Positions 1 through 8,868 are shown, counted from the first letter of the stretch. The stretch: 44,791 bases of DNA from an uncultured Prevotellaceae bacterium (GCA_902786565.1 CADACW010000057.1:1-44791); one strand, 5' to 3'. Made by a program: numbers and translations. Notes: generated by a model not told the origin, from the letters alone.

Positions 1-52
1 GCCTGCGCCGATGGTACTGCAATGCAATGCGGGAGAGTAGGAGGCCGCCTTC
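1..52 (+). rRNA. rrf: 5S ribosomal RNA, 3' end (partial)
   Basis: The window opens inside the 3' part of a 5S rRNA gene. The segment with GATGGTACTGC, then GGGAGAGTAGG and the closing GCCGCC, matches the conserved loop and 3' strand of bacterial 5S rRNA. A factor-independent terminator follows at once. The 5' part of the gene and the rest of the rRNA operon lie outside the window. The exact 3' end is approximate. Confidence 0.85.
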
Positions 53-63
53 TTTTCAAAGGG

Positions 64-104
64 AATCCCCGATTCACTGAAGTGTTTCGGGGATTTCTGC
101 TTTT
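64..104 (+). terminator. Terminator of the rRNA operon
   Basis: AATCCCCGA (64-72) pairs with TCGGGGATT (87-95), with a further CACT/AGTG pairing inside the loop. A T-rich stretch follows to about 104. The position just after the 5S rRNA fits the end of an rRNA operon. Confidence 0.8.
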
Positions 105-330
105 ATGGAATTTCGTGTTTCTGTGATGAAGCCATGGTTCAGCCAATGCTGAGTCAGGGCTTTCTCGTTGAGGATGTTGTTGGTTTTGGTTATCTCTGTT
201 ATGTCATGCCATGCGACGGCGGAGAGCTTGATGCTAAAAAGTGTGAGGTTGAATTTACACAGTACGTATGGCAATCGACGATGCTTTTTGATGCTGTTTG
301 AGCCATTAAAACAGAAAAATCCCTGAACCG

Positions 331-362
331 TTTGGTGTTTTGGTGATTTCTTTGTAAATTTG
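331..362 (+). promoter_or_regulatory. Bacteroidetes-type promoter upstream of the decayed Rpn-family gene
   Basis: TTTG at 331-334 and TAAATTTG at 355-362 are separated by 20 bp, matching the Bacteroidetes primary sigma consensus (-33 TTTG, -7 TAnnTTTG). The predicted transcript starts near 367, about 18 bases before the ATG at 385. Confidence 0.6.
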
Positions 363-384
363 CAGCGATAAAAGAATAACCATT

Positions 385-761
385 ATGACCACGACGATTA
401 CAAACCCATCTACGAAGTGGCATCCAAGTACCTTATGGACGACGAGCGTGTAGTTAAGATTCTGCTCTCTGCCCTGTTGTGGAAGACGGTGGTGGAGGTG
501 ACAACGCGGTGCAACGAGCTGATGATTGTTGAGCGCGAGCCTGTGTCGGTGTTCTGTCTGGACTGCCTTGTTGTGACTGTGGACAATGACGGTCACCAGG
601 AGCAAAGTGGGCAACTGCAGGAGCAGAACGTGCTTATCAGGCAGCAGGAAGCTGTTCTAAGGAAGTCGGTGATGGCTATAAAGGGTATGATGAGCTCCGA
701 ACAGGTGGCAACAGCATTGGTGCTTACGATAGCCGGCGTGGAGCGACTTAGCGTGGGTTGA
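385..761 (+). pseudogene. Decayed Rpn-family / PD-(D/E)XK nuclease-transposase gene, frameshifted and internally deleted
   Basis: One frame reads DYKPIYEVASKYLMDDERVV then KILLSALL (from about 396). I recognise this as the N-terminus of the Bacteroidales Rpn family (recombination-promoting nuclease / putative transposase, PDDEXK_2). Near residue 68 it jumps, after HQEQ, to sequence typical of the extreme C-terminus of the family (QEAVLRKSVMAIKGM, ending GVERL). The middle of a protein of roughly 300 residues, with the nuclease core, is missing. The natural ATG at 385 is in a different frame and meets a TAG after 22 codons, so a 1-base deletion or equivalent lies near 396. The promoter is intact. 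The family call is from memory of the sequence pattern; the truncation is visible. A short peptide from 417 could still be made, but no catalytic centre remains. Confidence 0.72.
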
Positions 762-780
762 CATGGGATGGTTTGCTGCT

Positions 781-1407
781 ATGAGATTTGTTAGTATCAT
801 CATATTGTTATTGTGCACCTTTGAAATGATAGCTCAAAATGCAGGAGAGTCTTCATTGAATCAGGATAGATTGTTGCGTAGCTACGTTTTATGCAATGGT
901 CGCAAGGTGGAAGCCATGTACTACCATAAGCATGATAATCAGGTTTACCTTGGTTGTGAGGACTATTCCCGTACGGCTGTCGACACAGCTTTAGCAGGGC
1001 GTATTGAGGTGCCGCAGCAGGTGGTGGGGCCTGACGGGCAGGAATACATTGTCTGGGGAGTGTCGCGTCATGCCCTTGCTGATTGTCGTCATATCACTGA
1101 GGTGGTGCTGCCCGACAGCCTACATGACATTGGCGACCAGTCGTTCATGAACTGTCGCTCGTTGCGTCAGATGGTTCTTCCTCCGGGAACTACATATCTC
1201 TGGCCTTATGCATTCCGTGGGTGCACCAACCTGATGCGTATTGAGGTGAAAGCAGCTGTTCCTCCCGACTCTTACAATGATGTATTCGACGAGCGCACCT
1301 TGCGGTTTGCCACCCTCGTGGTGCCGGCTGCCAGTGCCGATGCCTACCGCAATGCCTTTGTCTGGAACATGTTCCACTATTTTTCGTCCAACTGGGACTT
1401 TCGATGA
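781..1407 (+). CDS. Small secreted BspA-like leucine-rich-repeat protein
   Basis: 208 residues. An N-terminal hydrophobic stretch (FVSIIILLLCTF, then AQN) looks like a signal peptide, so I start at the ATG at 781. An in-frame ATG at 763 would add six residues ahead of it. The body carries LRR_5 / BspA-type repeats: ALADCRHITEVVLPDSL, then SFMNCRSLRQMVLPPG and AFRGCTNLMRIEV. It ends with a segment (LVVPAASADAYRNA, W near the end) like the cap found after such repeats in Bacteroidales surface proteins. The first part is AT-richer than the rest. No promoter of its own is evident; it may be read from the promoter at 331 through the decayed gene. Its 3' end overlaps the convergent kinase gene by 31 bp. 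Likely exported; ligand unknown. Confidence 0.8.
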   Translation: MRFVSIIILLLCTFEMIAQNAGESSLNQDRLLRSYVLCNGRKVEAMYYHKHDNQVYLGCEDYSRTAVDTALAGRIEVPQQVVGPDGQEYIVWGVSRHALADCRHITEVVLPDSLHDIGDQSFMNCRSLRQMVLPPGTTYLWPYAFRGCTNLMRIEVKAAVPPDSYNDVFDERTLRFATLVVPAASADAYRNAFVWNMFHYFSSNWDFR

Positions 1408-2597
1408 TTTGCCCGTCGTTCCTTGGCAATCTTGGCCGTAGAGAGTGCATAGATGTGTTTCTGCCACTCCTGCCACTCGTTGAGCAGTGTCTCGCGTATT
1501 CGGTCGCGGTCTTCGCTGGTGAACCTTTGGTCTAGGCGGTCGACGTAGTCGTAGCAAAACTGGTTGACGATCATCACTCGCTGTGTCAGGTCTGGCCATC
1601 GGTACTCCCATTGCGTCAGTGTGTCAGTATGTTGGGTCAGCTGTGTGTTCTCCATCTGTTCGTGCAGCGCTTTTATGGCTTCCTCCTTGGCGTAAGCCAC
1701 GCGGTTCAGCTCGTTGTCCATGGCTTGAACACGCCAGGCCAGCATCGCCACCACAGCGAGCAGTACTGCCACTACGGCAGCCACCGCCCAAGTCATGATT
1801 CTTGTCTTGCGTGACTTTAGCCTGACGATGTCGGTCCGCACCTCCTGTACGCTCTGGTAGCGCCTGTCGATGGGCAGCAGGCAGTGGCTCCATATTTTCT
1901 GGTAGGTGGCGGGCAGTGGCAGTTCGCTGATGATGACGCCGAGCGAGTAGATGTCGTTGCGCAGGTCGAGGTCTGCCGTGCCACGTCCGTTGCCCGTCGG
2001 CGATGCGCCGGCCGCTTGTTCCGGTGCCATGTATCTTTTTGTCCCGGCTTGTTGCTTCAGCATGGCGAAGCTGTCTGTGTCGGCCAGTCCGAAGTCAATC
2101 AGCTTCACGTGACTGCCGTTGCGGGTAATCATGATGTTCTGCGGCTTCAGGTCTCGGTGGACGATGCCCATCGAGTGAATGTAGTCCACGGCCTGAAGCA
2201 GTTCGTCGAGGATGCGTAAGGCCAGCCGTCTGCCTCCACCCTGCGCCGAGGCGTTTTCGCCAGTGCTGTCGTTGAGCCATTCTCTCAGGGTGATGCCGTC
2301 TACATATTCCATCACGATGCAGGTGCCCAGGCCGCCCACCTGTTCCAGCCCCACTGTCTGCACCACGTTGGGGTGCTGCATCTGTATGAGTATCTCAAAC
2401 TCCTTGCGCAGCATCTGGCGTGTGAGTGCATTGTCAGTGCCTTGGGTGTTCATCCCTTTCAGCATGAACCACCGTCCGTAGCGTTGCGCACGTGCCAGGA
2501 CATTATATTCCGAAGTGCGCACGATGCTCACGTCGGTGAAGTCGCTGGAGATGTCCTCCGCCTTGATGCTGCCGATGTATCCAGAACTTTCTTCCAA
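1377..2597 (-). CDS. Membrane-anchored Hanks-type serine/threonine protein kinase
   Basis: 406 residues. The kinase domain spans about residues 25-260. Visible motifs are the ATP lysine (FMLK, K47), a likely helix-C glutamate (E66), the catalytic loop HRDLKPQN (H147-N154, catalytic D149), the DFG motif (168-170) and APE (191-193). The glycine-rich loop before K47 is not recognisable. A single membrane helix follows at about 268-290 (AVAAVVAVLLAVVAMLAW), then a charged, partly coiled-coil tail of about 115 residues, probably periplasmic. The gene follows the 193-aa DNA-binding-like gene by 37 bp in the same direction, so the two probably share a promoter at 3221-3250. Substrate unknown; the neighbour is the obvious candidate partner. 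The 3' end overlaps the BspA-like gene convergently. Confidence 0.9.
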   Translation of the reverse strand: MEESSGYIGSIKAEDISSDFTDVSIVRTSEYNVLARAQRYGRWFMLKGMNTQGTDNALTRQMLRKEFEILIQMQHPNVVQTVGLEQVGGLGTCIVMEYVDGITLREWLNDSTGENASAQGGGRRLALRILDELLQAVDYIHSMGIVHRDLKPQNIMITRNGSHVKLIDFGLADTDSFAMLKQQAGTKRYMAPEQAAGASPTGNGRGTADLDLRNDIYSLGVIISELPLPATYQKIWSHCLLPIDRRYQSVQEVRTDIVRLKSRKTRIMTWAVAAVVAVLLAVVAMLAWRVQAMDNELNRVAYAKEEAIKALHEQMENTQLTQHTDTLTQWEYRWPDLTQRVMIVNQFCYDYVDRLDQRFTSEDRDRIRETLLNEWQEWQKHIYALSTAKIAKERRANHRKSQLDEK

Positions 2598-2634
2598 AGA
2601 ATAATAAAAATAAAGAATAAAAAAACACTGGGGG

Positions 2635-3216
2635 TCAGTCTCTCAGGTGTTCGAACTGCACGCCTCCGCTCTTTCCGCAGATGTAGGCCGTCGGCGGGTT
2701 CTTGCCCTGCTGCAGCTGGTCCAGGTAGAGGGGCTGCCCCTCGATGATGATACCGCAGAGGAAAGTGTCGCCCTCTTTCAGCCTTGTGTTCTCAGAGTGT
2801 GTGACGCGGAAGTGCAGGCTGCCATTATACACTACGTCGCACACACGTCCCGGCTGCCACGTCAGTCGCAGGTGGTCGCCCGGTGTCAGTCCGTCGATGA
2901 TGCTGAGTCTGCGTCCCATAAAAGGCGTGCTGCTGTCCTCCACATCGTCTGGCTTGCTGGCATTGTTGACAAAGGCGCTGAAGTCGGCATAGCCGACAAA
3001 GCGTGCCAGTATGGAGAGTGTTGAGAGACGCGGTTCGCGCCCTTCGTCCATGATTCCCCAGATGCGCTTCAGCGTGTTTCGGCTCACCATTTCGCCCACG
3101 CGGGCAAATATTCGCTCACTCAGCAGGTCGAAGTCCTTTGGTGCCAGCAACGTCCGTCCCATGGCCTCTTCTATGCTTTGCCGCAGTTTGGCAATATTCT
3201 CTTTTGTTGCTATCAT
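2635..3216 (-). CDS. Putative DNA-binding / regulatory protein paired with the kinase
   Basis: 193 residues from the ATG at 3216. The first ~95 residues are helical and contain a segment (VSRNTLKRIWG) like the recognition-helix region I know from Bacteroidales proteins often found beside signalling genes. The second half (from about 105) is beta-rich and looks like a small ligand or effector domain (GDHLRLTWQPGRVC, then HFRVTH). An upstream in-frame ATG at 3243 would lie inside the promoter -7 box, so 3216 is preferred. The mRNA would then have almost no leader. First gene of a two-gene unit with the Ser/Thr kinase. No specific function can be assigned; the DNA-binding role is inferred. Confidence 0.65.
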   Translation of the reverse strand: MIATKENIAKLRQSIEEAMGRTLLAPKDFDLLSERIFARVGEMVSRNTLKRIWGIMDEGREPRLSTLSILARFVGYADFSAFVNNASKPDDVEDSSTPFMGRRLSIIDGLTPGDHLRLTWQPGRVCDVVYNGSLHFRVTHSENTRLKEGDTFLCGIIIEGQPLYLDQLQQGKNPPTAYICGKSGGVQFEHLRD

Positions 3217-3220
3217 AGTG

Positions 3221-3250
3221 CAAAGGTACTCATTTTCTGCCATACGTCAA
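3221..3250 (-). promoter_or_regulatory. Promoter of the regulator-kinase pair
   Basis: On the reverse strand TTG at 3250-3248 and TACCTTTG at 3228-3221 are 19 bp apart. Transcription is predicted to begin within a few bases of the ATG at 3216, which decides the start codon and suggests a leaderless or near-leaderless mRNA. Confidence 0.6.
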
Positions 3251-3303
3251 GCATCTTTTTCCGGGAAAAATTCAATTGTACGTGGAAATGGGCTGGAATG
3301 GGC

Positions 3304-3335
3304 TTGTACGGTTTCGCAGAAAAGCATTATCTTTG
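3304..3335 (+). promoter_or_regulatory. Promoter of the large dockerin/LRR protein
   Basis: TTG at 3304-3306 and TATCTTTG at 3328-3335 match the Bacteroidetes consensus. Expected leader is about 45 bases to the ATG at 3384. Confidence 0.65.
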
Positions 3336-3383
3336 CCGCGAAATTGAAACATCTCACAAATTATCAACTCTAAAACAAATGTT

Positions 3384-6300
3384 ATGAAAAGACGAACACT
3401 TACGCTTTTTACTTTGCTGTTGGTGACTGTGCTTACAGTTACAGCACGTAGTGTGCGCCGCTGGGACTTCACACAGTGGAGTGCGGCAACAGTTGAGAAT
3501 CTTAAGGCCGACGCGGCCGGATGGTCGGACATTGAGAAGGCTAATGCCACCGAACCAACTGAGCTGTCGGCCGGCAACTGCTTCTGGGAGGTGACCGCCC
3601 AGGGAATGACTGAGGGCGTGACGCTACAGGCCAACGGCCAGCCCATCGCCGAGCTGGAGGGATTGCTTTACACGAACACAAGGAATCGCTCTTTAGCCAT
3701 CGCCGTGAACTATGGTGACCTCACTTCCACCGGCACTGACTTCGCCCCCTACCACGGCCCGTCATACCTGTGGCTTGGCGGCAAGGAGCAGAACTATCTC
3801 GTCATCCCCAGCGTGCCCGCAGGTGCCAAGATCCGCATCGGCGTGGAGAGCCACAAGGTGACAGACTCAAGGGGTGTACAACTCTTCCTGGGTAACGGCA
3901 ACACCGGCACACAGCTGAAGGACGCCGAGGGCAACGACGTGCCCACCGTGACTGCCTATACCGAGCAGGAGTGGGTGGTGCCTACCGATGCCGCCGACGA
4001 GAAGAACACTGACGGCACCTACAACGTGCAGATACGCAACACCAACGGATGCCACATCTATTATATAGAGGTGGACGACGCAAGTTCATGGATATTCGCC
4101 AACGGTGTGAGTCGGGAGACCATCGCCAATCTGCAGGCTGACGAAACATGGGAAGTGACGTTGAACGACGACGGCACTTTCAATAGGGCTGCCGAGACAG
4201 CCAAGCACACAGGCCCCTTCTATGCTAATGGCGTAGAGATAGCCGAAGTGGAAGGTCTGGCACTTGGAACAAGTGGTCTGAGCACTTCAAACAACGTCAT
4301 CCTGTTCAGCAACAAATTCCGCATCAACCGCGACAAGATGAGGCTCATTCTGCCGCAGCTCGTGGCCGGACAGACCATCACCGTGCGTGCACATAGTGCC
4401 AATTCCGATGCCACAGACAGAGGCCTCCGTATTGAAACTGATATGGCCGCCGTGGTGAAGCAGCCCAAGGACGGGCTTGTGCCAGGTAAAAACGTGGCCT
4501 CCGACGACCGTGAGCAAGACGGCAACTTCACCTTCGTATGGCGCGTGACATCGAACATCACCGAGCCTACCGACATCCCCCTCATCGCCATCACGGGTGG
4601 AGTGGATATTGCGTCAATCGTGATTGACCGTTCTGTAGGAACCACACCGGCACCCAATCCTTTGTTCAGCTATTTCAAAGCCGAGGTGAACGGACGGCAG
4701 ATGTCTTTCCACATCACCGACTTTAAGGCACACACCGTGGAGACCTATCCCTGCGAGGAGTTCCCATACGGAAAAGCCATCGAACTCTTTGAGGGCGAGA
4801 CCGAGCATTACATCAACGACGGCTCCAACTTCTGTCTCAGCATCCCTGCAAAGGTGGTCAATCCCGACGATGGCGAGACATACAGCGTGGTGGGCATCGC
4901 TGACGATTCGTTTATGAATATGTGGTATTTCGGTGCTACAGTGACCGTGCCAGAGGGCGTGGCGTATGTTGGCAAGCGTGCATTCTTCAACAACAGATGG
5001 GCCAAAATCGTGTTGCCTTCCACGCTCAACAGCATTACCGGCGATGCCTTCGGCAAGTCGTGGAACTTAGAGGTGATGAAGGTCGCCATGCGTACTCCTG
5101 TCAGCAAGGCCGTCGTCGGCGGAGACCAGAAAGGGGACAAGGCATCGGCCAAGCTGCTCGTGCCCTACGGCACCAAGGAGGCCTACGCCGCAGCAGAATA
5201 CTGGAGCCTCTTCGGCACCATTGAGGAGTTCCGACCAACGGGCACCGTCTTCACCGCACAGACGGAGCAGGGCATCGACATGCAGTTCCGTGTGCTCAGT
5301 GAGGATGACATGACCGTAGAGACCTACGCCGAGCCTTACACGGAGGGCAAGCCTTTCTCGCCTGCCATTGACAAGAACTTCAGCGGCGAGCTCATCGTTC
5401 CCGCCGAGATTGAGGGCTACCGCGTGGTGGGCATCGGCGGATGGTCGTTCCGCGAGTGCTCAAAAATCACCAGTGCCAGTCTGCCCGTGGGCATCACCTA
5501 CATTGGTGGATCGGCCTTCCGCATGGCCACCAGTCTGCAGTCGGTCAACATCCCGGAGGGCGTGGAGAGCATTGGCGAGTATGCGTTCAATGGAAACGCC
5601 ATGACCAACATCACCCTGCCTTCGACGCTGAAGCGCATCACCGGCGACAAAGTGTTCAAGAACGACAATGCGAAGCGCGAGGATGGCGAGTTCACCGTTA
5701 TAGCCAATATGACCGAGCCGTGCTATATGGACGAAGGCTCCATCCACTATAAGTCCTATTACCACCTCTACGTGCCGAAGGGCAGCAAGGAGGCCTATCT
5801 GGCCGACCCGCTGTGGAGCCAGTTCGGCAAGATTCGCGAGATTGGCGAGGTGGACGAGGAGGTGAAGGACATGGTGTCGGCCAACGACGTGACGCTGAAG
5901 GCCGGCGAGAACGCCAAGCTGACCGTCAGCCTGACCACCAAGGACACTGACTACAACGCCTACCAGTTCTTTCTCTATCTGCCCGAAGGTGTCAGCATTG
6001 CCACCACTGCAAGCGGCCATAAGATAGTGTCGGAGCTGACCGACAGGAAAAAGGCCATCCGCGAGGCCGGCGACGGTAGCATTATGATGGTAGCCTACGC
6101 AACCGACAGCAATGCCGACGCTCTTGCTTCCGGCCCGCTGATGGAGATAATGCTTACCGTGGACGAAGCCGTGGCCGCTGGCGAATACACCGCCCGCTTG
6201 GAGCGTGTTGCCTGCTCCACCCGCGAAAGCAAGTCTGTCAGTCTGCCCTCAGCCACCTTCACCATCACCGTTGAGAAGGCCGCCGAGCCTGAGGTGCCTG

Positions 6301-6974
6301 CCATCGTCGAAGCAGAGGATGTGGAGGGAGACCCTGCCGGAAGCATCACCCTGCCCATCTTCCTCAACAACCAGACTGACATCACTGGCTTCTACTTCGA
6401 CCTGACGCTGCCCAAGGGCGTGACCGTGGCCGATGGCGGCACAAAGCTCGTGGGCAACTATGCAGACAGCAAAATAATGCTTACGTGCCAGCCTTGGAGC
6501 AGCGACATGGGCGACAACGTGAACACTTGGCGCTTCATCGCCTTGCCGATGGACGGGAGCAAGTTCCTTGCCAATGCCGGGCACGTGATGAACATCACCC
6601 TCAGTGTCGACCCGAACATGCAGGCTGGTGTCTATAGCGCAAGGCTGAACGTGCATAAGCTTATTGAGGTGTCCGACGAGTCTGAAGGCAGCCGCGCCAT
6701 GCGCGTGATGCGTGCACAGGCCGACGCACCGACAACATCGTATGCCAAAATCACCATCAAGTCCAAGACTGTGCTGCAAGGCGACGTCAACAGCGATTTC
6801 GTGGTCGACGTGGCCGACATTGCCACCGTCATCAGCGTCATGGCCGGCACCTCGTCAGTCTCGTCAGCAACTGCCGACGTGAACCTTGACGGCATGGTCG
6901 ATGTGGCCGACATCGCCACCATCATCAGCAAGATGGCTGGCAACAGCCGCCGCCAGAGGAGCAGGAAGGAGTGA
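3384..6974 (+). CDS. Large secreted modular protein: N-terminal repeat domains, BspA LRRs, two cohesin-like domains, C-terminal dockerin
   Basis: 1196 residues. Signal peptide at 1-21 (LFTLLLVTVLTVTA). Two related N-terminal domains follow, starting near residue 25 (WDFTQWSAATVENLKAD) and 235 (WIFANGVSRETIANLQAD); the same domain opens the protein at 41634-44276. BspA-type LRR blocks lie at about 425-620 and 620-825, with motifs such as AFFNNRWAKIVLPSTL. Two beta-rich domains resembling the cohesin fold start near 830 and 975 (both with a LPxGV motif). A dockerin with two calcium loops (DVNSDFVVDVADIA and DVNLDGMVDVADIA) covers about 1133-1188. A short basic tail ends the chain. Own promoter and terminator, so monocistronic. 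Dockerins bind cohesins in cellulosomes; in Bacteroidales their partner is not settled, and the cohesin-like call is by pattern only. Probably a surface adhesin or glycan-related scaffold. Confidence 0.82.
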   Translation: MKRRTLTLFTLLLVTVLTVTARSVRRWDFTQWSAATVENLKADAAGWSDIEKANATEPTELSAGNCFWEVTAQGMTEGVTLQANGQPIAELEGLLYTNTRNRSLAIAVNYGDLTSTGTDFAPYHGPSYLWLGGKEQNYLVIPSVPAGAKIRIGVESHKVTDSRGVQLFLGNGNTGTQLKDAEGNDVPTVTAYTEQEWVVPTDAADEKNTDGTYNVQIRNTNGCHIYYIEVDDASSWIFANGVSRETIANLQADETWEVTLNDDGTFNRAAETAKHTGPFYANGVEIAEVEGLALGTSGLSTSNNVILFSNKFRINRDKMRLILPQLVAGQTITVRAHSANSDATDRGLRIETDMAAVVKQPKDGLVPGKNVASDDREQDGNFTFVWRVTSNITEPTDIPLIAITGGVDIASIVIDRSVGTTPAPNPLFSYFKAEVNGRQMSFHITDFKAHTVETYPCEEFPYGKAIELFEGETEHYINDGSNFCLSIPAKVVNPDDGETYSVVGIADDSFMNMWYFGATVTVPEGVAYVGKRAFFNNRWAKIVLPSTLNSITGDAFGKSWNLEVMKVAMRTPVSKAVVGGDQKGDKASAKLLVPYGTKEAYAAAEYWSLFGTIEEFRPTGTVFTAQTEQGIDMQFRVLSEDDMTVETYAEPYTEGKPFSPAIDKNFSGELIVPAEIEGYRVVGIGGWSFRECSKITSASLPVGITYIGGSAFRMATSLQSVNIPEGVESIGEYAFNGNAMTNITLPSTLKRITGDKVFKNDNAKREDGEFTVIANMTEPCYMDEGSIHYKSYYHLYVPKGSKEAYLADPLWSQFGKIREIGEVDEEVKDMVSANDVTLKAGENAKLTVSLTTKDTDYNAYQFFLYLPEGVSIATTASGHKIVSELTDRKKAIREAGDGSIMMVAYATDSNADALASGPLMEIMLTVDEAVAAGEYTARLERVACSTRESKSVSLPSATFTITVEKAAEPEVPAIVEAEDVEGDPAGSITLPIFLNNQTDITGFYFDLTLPKGVTVADGGTKLVGNYADSKIMLTCQPWSSDMGDNVNTWRFIALPMDGSKFLANAGHVMNITLSVDPNMQAGVYSARLNVHKLIEVSDESEGSRAMRVMRAQADAPTTSYAKITIKSKTVLQGDVNSDFVVDVADIATVISVMAGTSSVSSATADVNLDGMVDVADIATIISKMAGNSRRQRSRKE

Positions 6975-6996
6975 GCCGCAGAAAGTGCATATAAGC

Positions 6997-7030
6997 AGAA
7001 GAGGGGGGACGTGAAAACGCCCCCTTTTCT
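6997..7030 (+). terminator. Terminator after the dockerin/LRR gene
   Basis: A G-run at 7003-7008 pairs with CCCCC at 7020-7024, extended by AGAA (6997-7000) with TTCT (7027-7030). The descending strand passes through TTTT. It lies 23 bases after the stop codon. Confidence 0.75.
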
Positions 7031-7071
7031 GTAATAAGCCATTCGCGGTATGGTTAAATTAGGTTTGCATT

Positions 7072-7103
7072 TTTGGTGGTTTCCGCATTTATTCGTACCT
7101 TTG
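7072..7103 (+). promoter_or_regulatory. Promoter of the tonB-polyprenyl synthase-ffh unit
   Basis: TTTG at 7072-7075 and TACCTTTG at 7096-7103, spaced by 20 bp. The leader to the ATG at 7151 is about 43 bases. Confidence 0.7.
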
Positions 7104-7150
7104 CAGCCGATTCCAGGGCGCGCTGATGCGTCGGCGAGCCATTGAGCACT

Positions 7151-7861
7151 ATGCTGGAGACAAAGAAAAGCCGCCAGGCTGACTTGGAAAGAGGGCGCTT
7201 GCAGCGGTTCCTGCTGGGACTGGTGCTGGCTTTGGCATTGCTGTTTGTCGGCTTCGAGTACACCGTTTCGCCTGACGACCCGCTCGATGACGACGACTTG
7301 CTGGAGCAGTTTGCGCTTGATGCCGAGCTGTCGCCCCTGCTTCGCCCTGAGAGCGAGCTGGCACTTGCCCCCAAGGCCGAACCGAGTCCCACCACCAAGA
7401 TTGTGGTGGCCGAAGACGATGCGGCGGAGCAGGAACCGCAAGAGGACGACGAGCCCGTAGAGACGGACATGAGCGGCGACATGGAGGCCGTGGACGACGA
7501 TGAGGAGGAAATGACGATGGAGCCCCCCGCCCCTGACGACGAGGAGGCCATCAGCTTCCGCATCGTGGAGGACCTGCCCCAGTTTCCCGGCGGTGCTGTA
7601 GAGATGATGAAGTGGCTGACGCGCAACCTGAAGTACCCGCGCACTGCCGAGCAGCGCAGGCTGCAAGGCAAGGTGGTGGCCGAGTTCATCGTCAACAAAG
7701 ATGGCTCCATCACCGATGTGGCCATCGTCAAGTCGCTCGACCCCGCCTGCGACCGCGAGGTGCTGCGCGTGCTGCGCATGATGCCCCGCTGGAGTGCCGG
7801 CATACAGAACGACCAGCCCTGCCGCACCAAGGTGTGCATCCCCGTGGTGTTCCATCTGTGA
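7151..7861 (+). CDS. TonB-family energy transducer
   Basis: 236 residues. A short cytoplasmic N-terminus is followed by one membrane helix at about residues 18-36 (FLLGLVLALALLFVGF). A long acidic, proline-containing periplasmic linker (rich in D, E, P) comes next, then a C-terminal TonB domain at about 145-236 with the Bacteroidetes signature (PQFPGGAVEMMKWLTRNLKYP, the last part shortened here, then QGKVVAEFIV and the closing PVVFHL). It would couple inner-membrane proton-motive force to outer-membrane TonB-dependent receptors. ExbB/ExbD partners are not in this window. I use the ATG at 7151; a TTG nine bases upstream is possible but less likely. First gene of an apparent three-gene unit. 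Confidence 0.9.
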   Translation: MLETKKSRQADLERGRLQRFLLGLVLALALLFVGFEYTVSPDDPLDDDDLLEQFALDAELSPLLRPESELALAPKAEPSPTTKIVVAEDDAAEQEPQEDDEPVETDMSGDMEAVDDDEEEMTMEPPAPDDEEAISFRIVEDLPQFPGGAVEMMKWLTRNLKYPRTAEQRRLQGKVVAEFIVNKDGSITDVAIVKSLDPACDREVLRVLRMMPRWSAGIQNDQPCRTKVCIPVVFHL

Positions 7862-7887
7862 CGAATACAAAACAAATACAATAGATT

Positions 7888-8868
7888 ATGAAGCTTTACA
7901 CTGCCGACGAAATTCTGAAAATGGTAAACGACGGGCTCGACGCTCTGGCCTACGACCGCCGTCCGTCTTCGCTCTATGCCCCTGTGAAGTATGTGCTCTC
8001 GCTGGGCGGCAAGCGCATGCGCCCCGTGCTGATGCTCCTGGGCTACAACCTGTTCAAGGCCGACCCGCAGCACATCCTGATGCCCGCCCTGGGCCTGGAG
8101 ACCTATCACAACTACACGCTGCTGCACGACGACCTGATGGACAATGCCGACCTGCGCCGAGGCCACGAGACGGTGCACAAGAAGTGGGATGCCAACACGG
8201 CCATTCTCTCTGGCGACTCCATGCTGGTGCTGGCCTATCAGCGCATGCAGCAGGTGGACGCCCGCCATCTGCCACAGGTCATGGACCTCTTCACCGAGAC
8301 GGCCCTGGAGATTGGCGAGGGCCAGCAGTACGACATGGACTTCGAGACGCGCCTCGACGTGACCGAGGATGAGTATATCGAGATGATCCGCCTGAAGACC
8401 AGCGTCCTCCTGGCCTGTGCGCTGAAGACGGGTGCCATCCTTGCCGACGCCTCAGAGAGCGACGCCCAACTGCTCTACAAGTTTGGCGAGCAGATAGGCC
8501 TGGCCTTCCAGCTGCAGGACGACCTGCTCGACGTCTATGGCGACCCGAAGGTGTTTGGCAAGGCCATCGGCGGCGACATCACGTCGAACAAGAAGACCTA
8601 TATGCTCATCAATGCCGTAAACCGTGCCGACGCCCGCCAGCGCGAAGAGTTGGACCGCTGGATTAGCGCCACCGACTTCGACCGTCAGGAGAAGATTGCC
8701 GCCGTGACACGCCTCTACGACGAGATAGGCATCCGCAGCCTGTGCGAGCAGAAAATCAGCTACTACTTCGAGCAGGGCATCCGTCTGCTCGACCAGGTGG
8801 GCGTGGCTGACGGGCAGAAGGAGCAGCTGCGCCGCTACACGGCATCGCTGATGCAGCGCGAGTGGTAA
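7888..8868 (+). CDS. Polyprenyl (farnesyl/geranylgeranyl-type) diphosphate synthase
   Basis: 326 residues, a usual length for the family. The first aspartate-rich motif is DDLMD (81-85), the second DDLLD (211-215), with the GGKRMRP substrate motif at 40-46. These bind the magnesium-complexed allylic diphosphate and isopentenyl diphosphate for chain elongation in isoprenoid synthesis. Product length cannot be read safely; the residues before the first motif (YHNYTLLH) fit a short-chain enzyme. It sits 26 bp after tonB and 39 bp before ffh, so it is probably co-transcribed. ispF elsewhere in the window shows that precursors come from the MEP pathway. Confidence 0.9.
   Translation: MKLYTADEILKMVNDGLDALAYDRRPSSLYAPVKYVLSLGGKRMRPVLMLLGYNLFKADPQHILMPALGLETYHNYTLLHDDLMDNADLRRGHETVHKKWDANTAILSGDSMLVLAYQRMQQVDARHLPQVMDLFTETALEIGEGQQYDMDFETRLDVTEDEYIEMIRLKTSVLLACALKTGAILADASESDAQLLYKFGEQIGLAFQLQDDLLDVYGDPKVFGKAIGGDITSNKKTYMLINAVNRADARQREELDRWISATDFDRQEKIAAVTRLYDEIGIRSLCEQKISYYFEQGIRLLDQVGVADGQKEQLRRYTASLMQREW

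Noticed and set aside
74-274. 66-residue reverse-strand reading frame after the 5S rRNA
   Set aside because: It runs into the rRNA terminator, has no promoter box in the right place and matches no family I know. A gene remnant cannot be excluded.
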